A stretch of 64,000 nt of DNA from Conus ventricosus. Lineage: Eukaryota > Mollusca > Gastropoda > Neogastropoda > Conidae. Positions 12,112 through 25,596 of the stretch are shown here, one piece after another. The position numbers and the translations under genes were made by a program. Under the pieces are notes generated by a model. That model did no database searches. It was not told the DNA's origin and was given only the letters and a program-made list of their open reading frames with translations. The DNA is taken from contig CM031622.1 of the NCBI GenBank assembly GCA_018398815.1, positions 13,165,689 through 13,229,688 on the forward strand. The letters run 5' to 3'. Position 1 is the first letter of the stretch, and each line of letters begins with the position of its first letter.

Positions 12112-13497
12112 GTACAGTCAGAGAAGAAAGGCACCTACCACCACATCAAGTAGTCAGAGAAGAAAGGCACCTACCACCACATCAAGTACAGTCAGAGAAG
12201 AAAGGGCACCTACCACCACATCAAGTAGTCAGAGAAGAAAGGCACCTACCACCACATCAAGTAGTCAGAGAAGAAAGGCACCTACCACCACATCAAGTAC
12301 AGTCAGAGAAGAAAGGCACCTACCACCACATCAAGTACAGTCAGAGAAGAAAGGCACCTACCACCACATCAAGTACAGTCAGAGAAGAAAGGCACCTACC
12401 ACCACATCAAGTAGTCAGAGAAGAAAGGCACCTACCACCACATCAAGTACAGTCAGAGAAGAAAGGCACCTACCACCACATCAAGTACAGTCAGAGAAGA
12501 AAGGCACCTACCACCACATCAAGTAGTCAGAGAAGAAAGGCACCTACCACCACATCAAGTACAGTCAGAGAAGAAAGGCACCTAGTACCTACCACCACAT
12601 CAAGTACAGTCAGAGAAGAAAGGCACCTACCACCACATCAAGTACAGTCAGAGAAGAAAGGCACCTACCACCACATCAAGTAGTCAGAGAAGAAAGGCAC
12701 CTACCACCACATCAAGTACAGTCAGAGAAGAAAGGCACCTAGTACCTACCACCACATCAAGTACAGTCAGAGAAGAAAGGCACCTACCACCACATCAAGT
12801 ACAGTCAGAGAAAAAAGGCACCTACCACCACATCAAGTAGTCAGAGAAGAAAGGCACCTACCACCACATCAAGTACAGTCAGAGAAGAAAGGCACCTACC
12901 ACCACATCAAGTACAGTCAGAGAAGAAAGGCACCTACCACCACATCAAGTAGTCAGAGAAGAAAGGCACCTACCACCACATCAAGTACAGTCAGAGAAGA
13001 AAGGCACCTAGTACCTACCACCACATCAAGTACAGTCAGAGAAGAAAGGCACCTACCACCACATCAAGTACAGTCAGAGAAGAAGGCACCTACCACCACA
13101 TCAAGTACAGTCAGAGAAGAAAGGCACCTACCACCACATCAAGTACAGTCGGAGAAGAAAGGCACCTAGTATCTACCACCACATCAAGTACAGTCGGAGA
13201 AGAAAGGCACCTACCACCACATCAAGTACAGTCGGAGAAGAAAGGCACCTACCACCACATCAAGTACAGTCAGAGAAGAAAGGCACCTACCACCACATCA
13301 AGTACAGTCAGAGAAGAAAGGCACCTACCACCACATCAAGTACAGTCGGAGAAGAAAGGCACCTACCACCACATCAAGTACAGTCAGAGAAGAAAGGCAC
13401 CTACCACCACATCAAGTACAGTCAGAGAAGAAAGGCACCTACCACCACATCAAGTACAGTCGGAGAAGAAAGGCACCTACCACCACATCAAGTACAG
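12112..13497. repeat. 38-bp tandem array, about 36 copies
   Basis: The unit is CAGAGAAGAAAGGCACCTAC followed by CACCACATCAAGTACAGT. Variants are a 36-bp form lacking AC before AGT, and a 7-base longer form containing CTAGTAC. Late copies carry TCGGAG instead of TCAGAG. The variants recur in a patterned way, indicating duplication of multi-unit blocks. Its open frames are a by-product of the repeat. Confidence 0.95.
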
Positions 13498-14658
13498 GTG
13501 GTGTGACGCAGCATGATTTTAAGTTACTGTGATGGAAGTGGGAAGCCACCAGCTTCCTTGAAAGAAAAGAGTAGAGAAAGAAGACGTCAACTTTATCAGT
13601 ATTTACTTTTCCAGTTGCCTGTGATTGTTTGAAAAACAACAAACAAACAAACAAAAGAAAGAAGAGGGAAAAAAAAAAGAGAAAAATATGGTTGTTTTAA
13701 AAAGAGAGAGAGAGGAGAGAGAAAGAAGGAGAGAGAAATGGCGTGATAAACTTGGGATGAACCCAGACCAGTGAGAAAAGTCGAGGTCGGGTGGGGGTGG
13801 GAGAGAGTTGGGGGAATGGGGGGGGGGGGGTAGCTTGCCATTGATCGTCTGCTGCATGTCTTGAACTGTGCGCAGTATGTGAGGGGGAGCTGGGAGGTGT
13901 TCTGTGAAGGTAGACATGGTCTCCTCCATTACTGTCTGATAGGCATTGACCCCTCACTGTGGAGAGAGGGAGAAATGGGGTGTGGGGGAAGACAGGCATG
14001 ACTGTTTGGATAGTTTAGGTCATTTATTGTGTTTGCCTCTTTCTGACCATGGTCATTTCGTCATTATGCGCCAAAGTACAACATAGCTGCAAAGGAGGAG
14101 TGTGTCAGGTGATTTCAGCATCGTTTCGTGACCACGATCAACACGTTTTCAACATCGTCTTTGTTTCATGACCACAATCAACACATGTTTTCAGCAACAA
14201 GGAAAGGAAAGCCAACAGTTGAGAAACAAAATGAAAGCCCTGAAAGAATTATTTCCTCCTAGTGATGACAGAACTCCTCAGGAGATCAGTAGGGGGGACG
14301 GGATTGGTGGTGAATGGGAGGGGGGGGGGGGGGGGGCATGCATAGTTATGCCATTTAGCCTGGCAAAGTCCGTAAATATTTGTTTGCATTAGTTTAGATG
14401 ATGATTCAGAGTTTTCCCTCATAATGAGCATAAAGGTACATCAGATTTGACTTTCAGGAAGTAGAAGGTCTCTTTTTGTTGCACAGATCATGCTTTATTA
14501 CAAATCAATGCATGGTGAACACCAGTCATGTATGCACTGGCATCAAAAGAGCAGACTTGTGTAGAGTAGCAATTGTGTTAGGTGCAGGTGCAGGTTTTGC
14601 TTTCATGCAGGCACTGTGCTCTCTCGCTATTTGTCTCTCCTTCCTTCCCTCGCCCACT

Positions 14659-14769
<111 letters not shown>

Positions 14770-15249
14770 CATGCACACACACACACTCATGCACGCAAGC
14801 ACGCAGAGGAGCATAGAATTACTACACTCACTCCCTCCACCCTTCTTCTTTGCACTCCCTCACACATACATTCCCCAGAAACATTTTGGTCCTTTAATTT
14901 TTTTTTTCAGGTGCAACATGAGTAGGGTTATAAGCGCATGTGTTTTTCCCAGCCAGTTCTGATAGGCTCAGTGATGAGAGTGGAGTCCTTTTTATGATTA
15001 GCGACTTCCCCAAGCCAAAATTAGTTTAATTTTTGTTTCTTTTTCTTAATTCATTCTTTATTTATTGTTCGTTTTTTGTTTAGTTTTACGAGGGTATTTT
15101 CTTAATTCATTCTTTATTTATTGTTCTTTTTTATTTTGTTTAGTTTTACGAGGGTAGAATTAGATGTTGTGGAGGTGTATTGGGCGAAAATGATGATGAA
15201 AGTTTTGAAAACTAGGTTTTTGGTTTGAATTTAAGCATTTGTAGTAACC

Positions 15250-15925
15250 AGCTGCCATAGTGAAGTGGTTAGCATGGCGGACTCCCGGCTGGGAGGTAGT
15301 GCGTTTGATTCCCATGAGTCATTTGGGATTTTTCTTCCCTGACCAGCTTCTTCCCAGAGTTAAGTTTGCTATGGGCTCAGTTGGAAAGACTGGGACCACA
15401 CAGGCAAGTTTCTTCCGCCAAATGAATGAGTCTCTGAGAGTGTTGCTTAATTAAATTTCCCGACCAGCACTGCAGCTGTCTGTATCTCTTGGGCCTGGGT
15501 AACGCCAGGATATATTATGAAAGTAAGCGTAAAGTACAACCCTGTCATGCAGTCTCAGACCGGAATGGAAATGCGTAGCATCATTGTCATCATCTTCATT
15601 CTCCTCGTTCAGCATTTAAAACAGATGGTGTGGCCCTGCATAGCCTGCTTTCATGGTCACCTGAGTTTCGATGTCCTATCCCTGTCTATGGCCTTGGCTT
15701 GTTTCCATCGGGGTCACAATATCGTCGAGTTCATAGGGGCTGTCGTTGGATGGATGTAGTGGCGCCCTCTGGAGGGAGAGCTCACTCATGCCGGCTCTGC
15801 GACTAAGCAATTATTGTCGTCAGAAGGGGGCTTAGTAGGTGGTGTCCTGCGTATGTTAGGTCAGAAGAGGCACCACGATCACCACCAAAGTGATTCATCA
15901 GCAGTGCAGTGTCTCCTCTGGTGAG
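15250..15925 (+). mobile_element. tRNA-derived SINE-like element
   Basis: The head looks like a tRNA gene promoter: an A-box-like TAGTGAAGTGGTTAGCATGG at 15258 and a B-box-like GCGTTTGATTCCC at 15301. The body contains GGCGCCCTCTGGAGGGAGAG near 15762 and ends in GCAGTGCAGTGTCTCCTCTG near 15901. That end motif recurs at 63780 where the last tandem array stops, so it is dispersed in this genome. It could be two adjacent elements rather than one. Confidence 0.55.
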
Positions 15926-15962
15926 TTGCCTCTTGACATTGACTGCTGCCTACTGATTGCCT

Positions 15963-17035
15963 GGGGGGGGGGGGGGGGGGTGGTTGTGAACAGGGGCTTG
16001 GAACGAGGGACGGGGGTGCAATGCTGCTGAGGTGGCACAGAAGATGGGACAGCAAGAAAACTAAGAAAAATGGTGATGATAACCGAGTTGAAAGAAGCTG
16101 AAGGGAAGTGGAGTGCAAGGGAGGGTGGACATTATGAGTTTGGTCCAAGAGAGCTCGGGTCATGTCCTCAACTTTGCCAACATGTTGTGGGGCGATCCGT
16201 ACACCTGCAGTGCTTAGTTCTGAAGCTGTTAATGTGGAGACTTGTTTTTCAGGTGACAGGTGTGCATACACAGACACAGGGACAAACCCAGGATTTTACA
16301 GCACAATGTGGGGATTTTTCGTTTGTTCGTTTTAGCATGAAAAACACGTTTATATTCATTTGTATGCAATGTCATTAAAAAGAAAATGCTTGCTGGCATT
16401 TGGAGACTTCTCAAATAAGCAAAAAAAAAAAGGGGGGGGGGGGGGGGGGGGATCCCATATCTCTCTATGCTGAAGTGCTTCTCAGTACTTAGCCAAGTAA
16501 GGAGAATCTGACAGCAAACCTGACGGATCACCATTTTGGAGAAAACTGCGAGCTCTTCGTGCCCCCCCCCCCCCCCCCCCCCCCCCCCTTCCAGATGAAC
16601 ACCGGCCATTTTGTGAAGCAAGGTATTGTTTCTGGCCTGGCATGTTAGTAGCAAGTTCAATGGCGAGTTTTCTACAGGGGGTGGGGTTGCGAGTGTGGTC
16701 CACTTAGCAATGTGCGACTCGGTTCAAGAACAAGATCGCTTTTTTTTTTATGTATAACAAAGAGAAGTTTTATTTCCCCTAACCACGGTTAACAGTCGTT
16801 AGATGAGGAGACAATGGCTGTGATAGAGCGGCTTTTGACCGATTATTGAAATGACTTTACGAGTTTTCTCCCCCATAAACCAAACGGATCAGTTAGAGAG
16901 TTCGTGAAAAGGTCGGCGACGACGAGGCAAGTCACCGCCAGCTGAACTCGAGCTGACATGACCCTATGAGGCGCACGGTACAACCGAGCGGGTGGGGTGG
17001 GGCAGAGGAGGGGGGGGGGGGGGGGGGGGGGGGGG
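15963..17035. repeat. Cluster of four long G or C homopolymers
   Basis: G runs at 15963-15980, 16432-16451 and 17010-17035, and a C run at 16562-16588. The sequence between them shows no exon. Confidence 0.9.
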
Positions 17036-17867
17036 ATGACAGAGCGAATAAACAGAAAACAGCTCGTGATCGACGCCTTGGTGTGTGCAGACAACGTAGG
17101 TTTACACGGCAGACATCGTAATGAAAAGATGCAACTTAAGCAGCCTGGAGGGGGAGGGTGGGCGGGAGGAGAGAGATTAAGGGCTGGCCAGTTGACCCGG
17201 GCTGAACCTTGTTGTCGTAGGTTTCTACACCATGGCCTGCGTGGGTCCAGTGTTTGTAAGTAATGAGTCAGCGTGCTGTGGTGTGGTGGGCAGTCGATTG
17301 CCGTACAGCTGACCGTGTCTGAACTCTTGACTGGGTGAAGACATCCGGAATAACCGGAGACAGAGAGAGAGGGAGAGTAAGGGGGTGGGATGTGTGGTGA
17401 GGTGGGGGAGAGGGAGGGTAAGAGGGAGAGTGGGCGGAGCTGTTGCCACGCTTGTACCGTGTTGGAATCATGAGGCCAGACGTGAACGAGTTTCGTAGCA
17501 GGCTGGCGAGGCGTCTCCAGAGTGTGTGTGGTCTGAAAGGGATTTTTGTGGAAGCATGTTCGAGTTCCATGGCATCGTATTATTTGCCCCTTTTTCCCGA
17601 AATGTGAAATGTAAAGTGCAAGTGCATTTCGAGAGTTTGACTGATCGGTGTAGTTCAGTTTGAACTGACTTTACTTCTTCATCGATATGGACAGTAAACA
17701 GCTCTTGGACAGTGTGTGTTCGGTCTGCTGTTTCAGTGTGGTCAGAAGGGTTGTGTTGACCTCAAGTTTTGGACAGCATCTGCCTTGACCCTTGATCAGA
17801 AGTGAAACAGCAAACTATCTTGTGTTGTCATGAGAAACATCTGGCTCTTTTTATCAGTCATTCTGCT

Positions 17868-17924
17868 CCCCCCCCCCCCCCCCCCCCCCCCTCCTGAATC
17901 TCTCCAGCCACCCAGTTTTATCAG

Positions 17925-17959
<35 letters not shown>

Positions 17960-18350
17960 GCAACATTACAAGAGTTGTTGACAGGCGCGCAAAAAGAGGA
18001 CAGTGCGCAGAGACAAATCAAAACTATTTCCGTTCCAGTTGCTGCAGGAGAAGTCAACTAAACGATAACAAAAAAGCTTTATCAGTTTTGATCGTGGTGT
18101 TGGCTACAAGTCGTGGCAATTGCCTTGTTGCCATTCAGACATTGCCTTAAGCTGGTCCAGTTATCAGTCATTGTCTGTTTTTCTTTCACAATGTTCACAT
18201 GCGGTTTTCTTTGATGGCTGCTTCCCATTTCCTTTCCTCTTTCATTTCATTTTCTAATCAAAACATTTATGGTTGACATTCAGTGGTTGGGGCAAGGGTA
18301 CAAAAAGTTGTTACAGTAGATGCAAGGAGTGGACAGTGTCGCCATTTGCT

Positions 18351-18404
<54 letters not shown>
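17868..18404. repeat. C24, T-rich and C53 homopolymers
   Basis: C run at 17868-17891, a T run at about 17926-17956 and a 53-base C run at 18352-18404. Intronic and non-coding. Confidence 0.9.
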
Positions 18405-18407
<3 letters not shown>

Positions 18408-18978
18408 CATGCTTGCTCCTGCGCTCACAGGCACAAGATAATGATGAGCCCACGGTAGGAAAGTAAATTGAATTCAGCTAACAGGAACAACAGAGTGAAG
18501 TGATTGTCCTAATATTTATCATCATTTAATCATGGAATGTAGAAGATGACCAGAAATGTTCATTATGTAAGTCACAGGCAAGGAACAAAAGAGGAAAATG
18601 GTGGTTTTTGCCCACAAATTATTAGATTTGAGGTTTCTTTTACTTTAAGAGAATAAGAGAGACAGTGGGGTTTTTTTTTTGTTTCTTCATATATACATGA
18701 AGTCAAGTGAAAGCTCTTCACACATTCAGTGAAATGACTGCCAGTCACATGTGTACAATTTTCTTGATTAGGATTTGATAGTGTGCATTCAGTAATTGGC
18801 ATTTACAGGGCACGCCATCAGGTATTTCAATGGGCTGTGACAGGTGCCTTATGCATAGACTAGCAATGGAAATGGACACTGGCTTGTGAAAACCTGCTTC
18901 AACATGTGGAATGCACAGATACCAGACTTTTCATTTCCCAGTGAACTAACTTAAAAAGGAAAGGGATAGGGTTGGGGA

Positions 18979-18979
18979 T

Positions 18980-19015
<36 letters not shown>

Positions 19016-19055
19016 CACACTCAAACACACACACACACACACACGCACGCATACT

Positions 19056-19118
<63 letters not shown>
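18979..19118. repeat. (CA)n microsatellite with CACT/CACG interruptions
   Basis: Three CA blocks separated by CACTCACACTCA and CACGCACGC segments. Confidence 0.95.
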
Positions 19119-19121
<3 letters not shown>

Positions 19122-19201
19122 TGTACCTGTGAAGAGGGGCATGTCGGTACAGCACCAAGGACACTGCTCACACACATGTACACCCACAGTTAACGTGGTG
19201 A

Positions 19202-19261
19202 CAGCCCTGATGTGGCCCTCTGCGGTCGGCTGGGCTATAAGCAACATTATCTTATCTTATC
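19202..19261 (+). mobile_element. SINE/LINE 3' tail, second copy
   Basis: Nearly identical to 10192-10252, including GTCGGCTGGGCTATAAGC and the TTATCTTATCTTATCT terminus. It shares GGCTATAAGC with the 3' end of the CR1-like LINE at 60,543. Confidence 0.7.
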
Positions 19262-19639
19262 TCGTACACCCACAGAGACGCACAAATGCCTACAAGACAG
19301 CAGTCATGAAACTACAAGACTTGGGGGGGGGGGGGGGGGGGGGGACCATGACAGACATTCAGAAGGCTGGCTATCATTGTATTGGTTTAAGTCTTGCATG
19401 GCAGTTGGGTAGGAGTTGTCATACTGAAGAGTCAGTGTAGTCGATGGCTGGAGTTCAGCTACTTGCCAACAGTAGGAAGCCAGAATGGTGCTACACCACT
19501 AAACCCGTCTTTGTGTGCCACAGAACAGCAGTCAGGCAGGCTGAGGTGGGCAGACATCATGTCTGTGTACGAGAACGAAACACATGGGTATAGATAGATG
19601 TTGAATGTTTTCTGGTCTGCAACAGAATGTTCTTTCAGC

Positions 19640-19790
19640 CTTGGAGCTTGAGAGCCACCGGGATCTGGAGCTTGAGAGCCACCGGGATCTGGAGCTTGAG
19701 AGCCACTGGGATCTGGAGCTTGAGAGCCACCAGGATCTGGAGCTTGAGAGCCACCGGGATCTGGAGCTTGAGAGCCACCGGGATCTGTTC
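19640..19790. repeat. 24-bp tandem repeat, six copies
   Basis: The unit is GAGCTTGAGAGCCACCGGGA followed by TCTG, with single-base variants. The unit is a multiple of three, so every frame stays open through it. I see no splice context that would make it an exon. Confidence 0.9.
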
Positions 19791-20974
19791 AGTAGGGGGA
19801 AAACATGTCAGAGACAAAACTGCCACAATAAACGACCAAAAAAGGAAGGATGATCGAATCTCAGAGATTTTGAGAGATTTGTGTGCATCATTATTGTGAA
19901 GAGTGTTGAGGATAGTGAGGAGATGTTGATTGAAGACCTGGACGTGTGAGCACCATGTGGAAACCTTCATTCTGACCACCATCCGATCTTGGTGAAGACA
20001 GGGGAGTTGTGAGCCTCCAAGCAGCTTCAATGCAACTGGCATCGTGTATACCTGCCAGCATGGGTCGGCGGGAAGCGCTGCTGTGCCCCTGTGGATCTTT
20101 AGGGGAAAGCTGTCAGTATTGTGCTGAAGGCCCTGCCTTGGCCACAGCTACGGAACAGTTTCTGGAACGGCTTGGGATCTGTAACCATCGACTGCGCCAT
20201 TACTTCCTCAGTCACTATCACCATTACCTTCAGAGTGAGTGGCTCCTTTGCTTTTTGTCCGCCTTCTCTTTTTTTCAGTGTCTTGCAGATGTCGTCACTT
20301 TTATTTCTTCCCTGTTTTCCCCCTTCACTTCATCTTCCCACTGTCCTTTCTGTGCCCTTCCCCCCCCCCCCCCCCCTTCTCCCTCCTCGCTGCCCCCACA
20401 TCCCCCCCCCCCCCCCCCTCTCTGTCTGGCCTTGTTACATGAACTGTAATAATGATGTGTGTCTCTAGTGAACATTGGTTGTAGTTTCATTTTGTGGCTG
20501 AGTGCATCGTTTTCTTCGTGCTCCGTCTTCCTGTACTGATCAGTTCAAATAGTGCGTGACTTTTTCAACACATTCTTTTAAATTCTAATCAGTTTCTGAT
20601 TCAGATGAAGAAAGCGCATGCATTGTCAGTTTGTGATAATCATTTGGTTTGTGTCAAAGAAATCCAATCTTTGAGGGTGCAGGTGTCAGGTATGCTAGCA
20701 GGCTTCTGTTGTCAATGAAATCTCCTGTAGACTTCAAGAGGGAGCTGAAAGCCTCCATTTGATCCACCCAGTTGAAGGGAAAGCAATGACTTTCTGATGT
20801 TGTGCACAGCAAGACAAGTTAAAAATGCAAGAGATTGCATGTACGCGGGAACTCTCAGAATTCAGGGATTTGGGCTTTTCCCAGGTGGGAGACCTGTTGC
20901 AAGCACTTTTCTGTTGAGACGCTTTAGCTGCAGGGTCACATGTCAACTGAGGAATACCTTTGTGTGTTGAACAG

Positions 20975-21090
20975 GGCGAGGGTCACCACGCACATCCCAA
21001 AGTCCTTTCACCGGCTCCCCAGACCCTCTGCTGTTGTCCCCGCATGCCGCCATGTCTCCGAACTCCGCCCTTAGACAGCAACAAGCCCAG
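20975..21090 (+). CDS. NCOA: p160/SRC-like coactivator, exon 2 (S/P-rich)
   Basis: Acceptor TTGAACAG before 20975 and a strong donor CAG|GTAAGA after 21090. It completes the codon left by exon 1 (one base plus two) and reads GRGSPRTSQSPFTGSPDPLL, continuing LSPHAAMSPNSALRQQQAQ, open throughout and ending in phase 0. The SPF/SP pattern resembles the low-complexity C-terminal half of p160 coactivators, which is disordered and recruits other cofactors. Phase agreement across a 19-kb intron is good support for the join. Confidence 0.7.
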
Positions 21091-22257
21091 GTAAGACCAA
21101 GGCTGATTCGTGTGTTAGCCTCACCTGCCAGGTGAGATCAAGGTAATCCATGTAGAGAGCATCTCCTGCCAGGTGATAACAAGATGAATCCTTTTATTTT
21201 TTAAAGGTCATTGCTAGGTAAGACCATTTCTAACCCACTTTGCTATAGTTACCTTCAAGGTAAAACCTAGCTTTAAGTCATTGTAACTTCACCTGCTAAT
21301 GCCTTACAATGACAAATGGTCCAACCTTCGCACCCAATTAACTTTGGGAAGAAGATCGAACAGCATTGAGTACAATGCCATGTTAATAAGAGTGTAACAT
21401 TAAACCAATTCAAGCTGTCGGTGCAGATTGTTACTTGGACAGGACAACTGATTTTTTTTTTTTTTTTTTACCCTGCATGTCCCTGTATTGAGTCGGCTAA
21501 CCTTGTTATTGTTGCCAGTCGGTGATTAGGCTCTCTCTGTTTGTCTGCTTCTCTCTCTGTCTGTCTCAATCTCTCTCTGTCTGTCTGTCTGTCTCTCTTT
21601 TGTATGTGCATTTCTCACAATGTCACCAAAGTTTCGTGTGACCTGACATTATACATACACTGATGCAGAGAAGCACAGGAGCTTTCTCTCTTTTAAATTA
21701 CGCAGTTTTCTAGGGAGGTTGGGGGGAGGGAGGGAGGGAGAAAGTTTGCTGGTTGCCGTCATGTTGTCAACATCTGCAGCACAGTCACTTCCCAGTAGTG
21801 TAAGGTGTAAGTGTGAGAGTGCTTTCTCATGAGGATAGGTTTCCCCTGTATCTCTTGGTGTGTCAGTCAGCAGGAATAAGCTGAAAACTACCAGACAGAT
21901 GGTGGAAAATTTGAATGGGATCGAAGGATGAACTCATTACCTACCGCCCATCCAGATCAGAGGGTAGCATAAGAAATTTTTTGCCCTCCTTAATAATGCA
22001 AGATTGGGCCTTGCATTTTTTTTCTTTACATAAACGGGGAGTTTTGAAAAAGTTACCATTTATTATATTTATTCATCTCTTCAAAGTTGTGAGTTCTGAT
22101 GTGGTTGTCATGGAAAGGTCAAGCAAGATAACCGAGAAAGGGAAGGAGGAAGGGGGTGGGGGGACACTTGATCTTGGTGGCGGTCTGAGCTCTCTGGAGT
22201 GCCCTTCTAAATGCTTCCCCTAACTGGGACATTGCTGTACACTCTCCAGCTGAGGCC

Positions 22258-23155
22258 CGTGCTGTTATCCCCATATAACACTGCATTGCCGTTACTTCCA
22301 TAACAGTGCATTGCAGTTGTAACAGTGCATTGCTGTTACTTCCATAACAGTGTATTGCAGTTATAACAGTGCATTGCTGTTACTTCCATAACAGTGTATT
22401 GCAGTTATAACAGTGCATTGCCGTTACTTCCATAACAGTGTATTGCAGTTATAACAGTGCATTGCCGTTACTTCCATAACAGTGCATTGCCGTTACTTCC
22501 ATAACAGTGCATTGCTGTTATCATAACAGTGCATTGCTGTTATAACAGTGCATTGCCGTTACTACCGGTGCATTGCAGTTACTACCATAACAGTCCATTG
22601 CAGTTATCATAACAGTGCATTGCAGTTATCATAACAGTGCATTGCCGTTACTACCATAACAGTGCATTGCAGTTTCATAACAGTGCATTGCCGTTACTAC
22701 AATAACAGTGCATTGCAGTTATCATAACAGTGCACTCCTGTTATCATAACAATGCATTGCAGTACTACCGTAACAGTGCATTGCAGTTATCATAACACTG
22801 CATTGCAGTTATAACAGTGCATTGCCATTACTACCATAACAGTGTATTGCAGTTATCATAACAGTGCATTGCTGTTACTACCATAACAGTGTATTGCAGT
22901 TATCATAACAGTGCATTGCTGTTACTACCATAACAGTGCATTGCAGTTATCATGACAGTGCATTGCTGTTGTCATAACAGTGCATTGCCGTTACTACCAT
23001 AACAGTGCATTGCAGTTATCATGACAGTGCATTGCTGTTGTCATAACAGTGCATTGCAGTTACCATAACAGTGCATTGCAGTTATCACAACAGTGCATTG
23101 CAGTTATCATAACAGTGCATTGCAGTTACTACCATAACAGTGCATCGCAGCTATC
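22258..23155. repeat. Tandem array of about 19-27-bp units (ATAACAGTGCATTGC)
   Basis: Dozens of copies of ATAACAGTGCATTGC followed by AGTT/CGTTACT and ACC or TCC linkers. The unit length varies through presence or absence of the linker, giving a mosaic of long and short forms. Confidence 0.9.
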
Positions 23156-23301
23156 TGAAAGCCACTGTCTGGGAATATTCGAAGTTAAATATACAGTTGT
23201 CATTTCTTCAGACTGGCGATAAAGGGTGGGATTGTAGGTAATCAATACAGTGTTGGCAGCTTGATGGAGGGACAGAGCATCAAAGATTGCAGTGGATGTG
23301 G

Positions 23302-25520
23302 TCTGTTCACATTATAGTACCCTACACTTTACACATGTTAGTGACTGCTAGAAGGACAGCATCCAAGATTGTTCACATTATAGTACCCTACACTTTACAC
23401 ACGTTGGTGATTGCTAGAAGGACAGCATCCAAGATTTGTTCACATTATAGTACCCTACACTTTACACACGTTAGTGATTGCTAGAAGGACAGCATCCAAG
23501 ATTTGTTCACATTATAGTACCCTACACTTTACACACGTTGGTGATTGCTAGAAGGACAGCATCCAAGATTTGTTCACATTATAGTACCCTACACTTTACA
23601 CACGTTAGTGATTGCTAGAAGGACAGCATCCAAGATTTGTTCACATTATAGTACCCTACACTTTACACACGTTGGTGATTGCTAGAAGGACAGCATCCAA
23701 GATTTGTTCACATTATAGTACCCTACACTTTACACACGTTAGTGATTGCTAGAAGGACAGCATCCAAGATTTGTTCACATTATAGTACCCTACACTTTAC
23801 ACACGTTGGTGATTGCTAGAAGGACAGCATCCAAGATTTGTTCACATTATAGTACCCTACACTTTACACACGTTGGTGATTGCTAGAAGGACAGCATCCA
23901 AGATTTGTTCACATTATAGTACCCTACACTTTACACACGTTGGTGATTGCTAGAAGGACAGCATCCAAGATTTGTTCACATTATAGTACCCTACACTTTA
24001 CACACGTTAGTGATTGCTAGAAGGACAGCATCCAAGATTTGTTCACATTATAGTACCCTACACTTTACACACGTTGGTGATTGCTAGAAGGACAGCATCC
24101 AAGATTTGTTCACATTATAGTACCCTACACTTTACACACGTTAGTGATTGCTAGAAGGACAGCATCCAAGATTTGTTCACATTATAGTACCCTACACTTT
24201 ACACACGTTGGTGATTGCTAGAAGGACAGCATCCAAGATTTGTTCACATTATAGTACCCTACACTTTACACACGTTGGTGATTGCTAGAAGGACAGCATC
24301 CAAGATTTGTTCACATTATAGTACCCTACACTTTACACACGTTGGTGATTGCTAGAAGGACAGCATCCAAGATTTGTTCACATTATAGTACCCTACACTT
24401 TACACACGTTAGTGATTGCTAGAAGGACAGCATCCAAGATTTGTTCACATTATAGTACCCTACACTTTACACATGTTGGTGATTGCTAGAAGGACAGCAT
24501 CCAAGATTTGTTCACATTATAGTACCCTACACTTTACACACGTTGGTGATTGCTAGAAGGACAGCATCCAAGATTTGTTCACATTATAGTACCCTACACT
24601 TTACACACGTTGGTGATTGCTAGAAGGACAGCATCCAAGATTTGTTCACATTATAGTACCCTACACTTTACACACGTTGGTGATTGCTAGAAGGACAGCA
24701 TCCAAGATTTGTTCACATTATAGTACCCTACACTTTACACACGTTGGTGATTGCTAGAAGGACAGCATCCAAGATTTGTTCACATTATAGTACCCTACAC
24801 TTTACACACGTTAGTGATTGCTAGAAGGACAGCATCCAAGATTTGTTCACATTATAGTACCCTACACTTTACACACGTTGGTGATTGCTAGAAGGACAGC
24901 ATCCAAGATTTGTTCACATTATAGTACCCTACACTTTACACACGTTGGTGATTGCTAGAAGGACAGCATCCAAGATTTGTTCACATTATAGTACCCTACA
25001 CTTTACACACGTTGGTGATTGCTAGAAGGACAGCATCCAAGATTTGTTCACATTATAGTACCCTACACTTTACACACGTTGGTGATTGCTAGAAGGACAG
25101 CATCCAAGATTTGTTCACATTATAGTACCCTACACTTTACACACGTTGGTGATTGCTAGAAGGACAGCATCCAAGATTTGTTCACATTATAGTACCCTAC
25201 ACTTTACACACGTTGGTGATTGCTAGAAGGACAGCATCCAAGATTTGTTCACATTATAGTACCCTACACTTTACACACGTTGGTGATTGCTAGAAGGACA
25301 GCATCCAAGATTTGTTCACATTATAGTACCCTACACTTTACACACGTTGGTGATTGCTAGAAGGACAGCATCCAAGATTTGTTCACATTATAGTACCCTA
25401 CACTTTACACACGTTAGTGATTGCTAGAAGGACAGCATCCAAGATTTGTTCACATTATAGTACCCTACACTTTACACACGTTGGTGATTGCTAGAAGGAC
25501 AGCATCCAAGATTTGTTCAC
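23302..25520. repeat. 67-bp tandem array, about 33 copies, highly homogeneous
   Basis: The unit runs GTTCACATTATAGTACCCTA to GACAGCATCCAAGATTT. Copies are nearly identical and differ mainly at one base (ACGTTGGTG versus ACGTTAGTG). The two forms alternate strictly in the first seven units and then occur in blocks. The homogeneity suggests recent expansion or conversion. Confidence 0.95.
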
Positions 25521-25596
25521 ATTTTCATACCATAGCATTACATTGACAGGTCACTTGTGGAGGGAAAACGGATGACCAGAACATCGAAAGATAAGA

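Noticed and set aside
12000..12683. Open frames of 175 and 195 codons rich in TTTSS or LPPHQV
   Set aside because: Translation of the 38-bp array in two frames; no independent coding evidence.
19605..19853. 82-codon frame with LELESHRD repeats
   Set aside because: Product of the 24-bp tandem repeat; no exon boundaries with matching phase to the coactivator gene.
20009..20240. Possible exon with a Cys-containing frame and GTGAGT-like donor near 20235
   Set aside because: No convincing acceptor, and exons 1 and 2 already join in phase without it.
23302..25520. Possible CRISPR-like array
   Set aside because: The units are continuous 67-bp tandem copies with no unique spacers, and the genome is eukaryotic.
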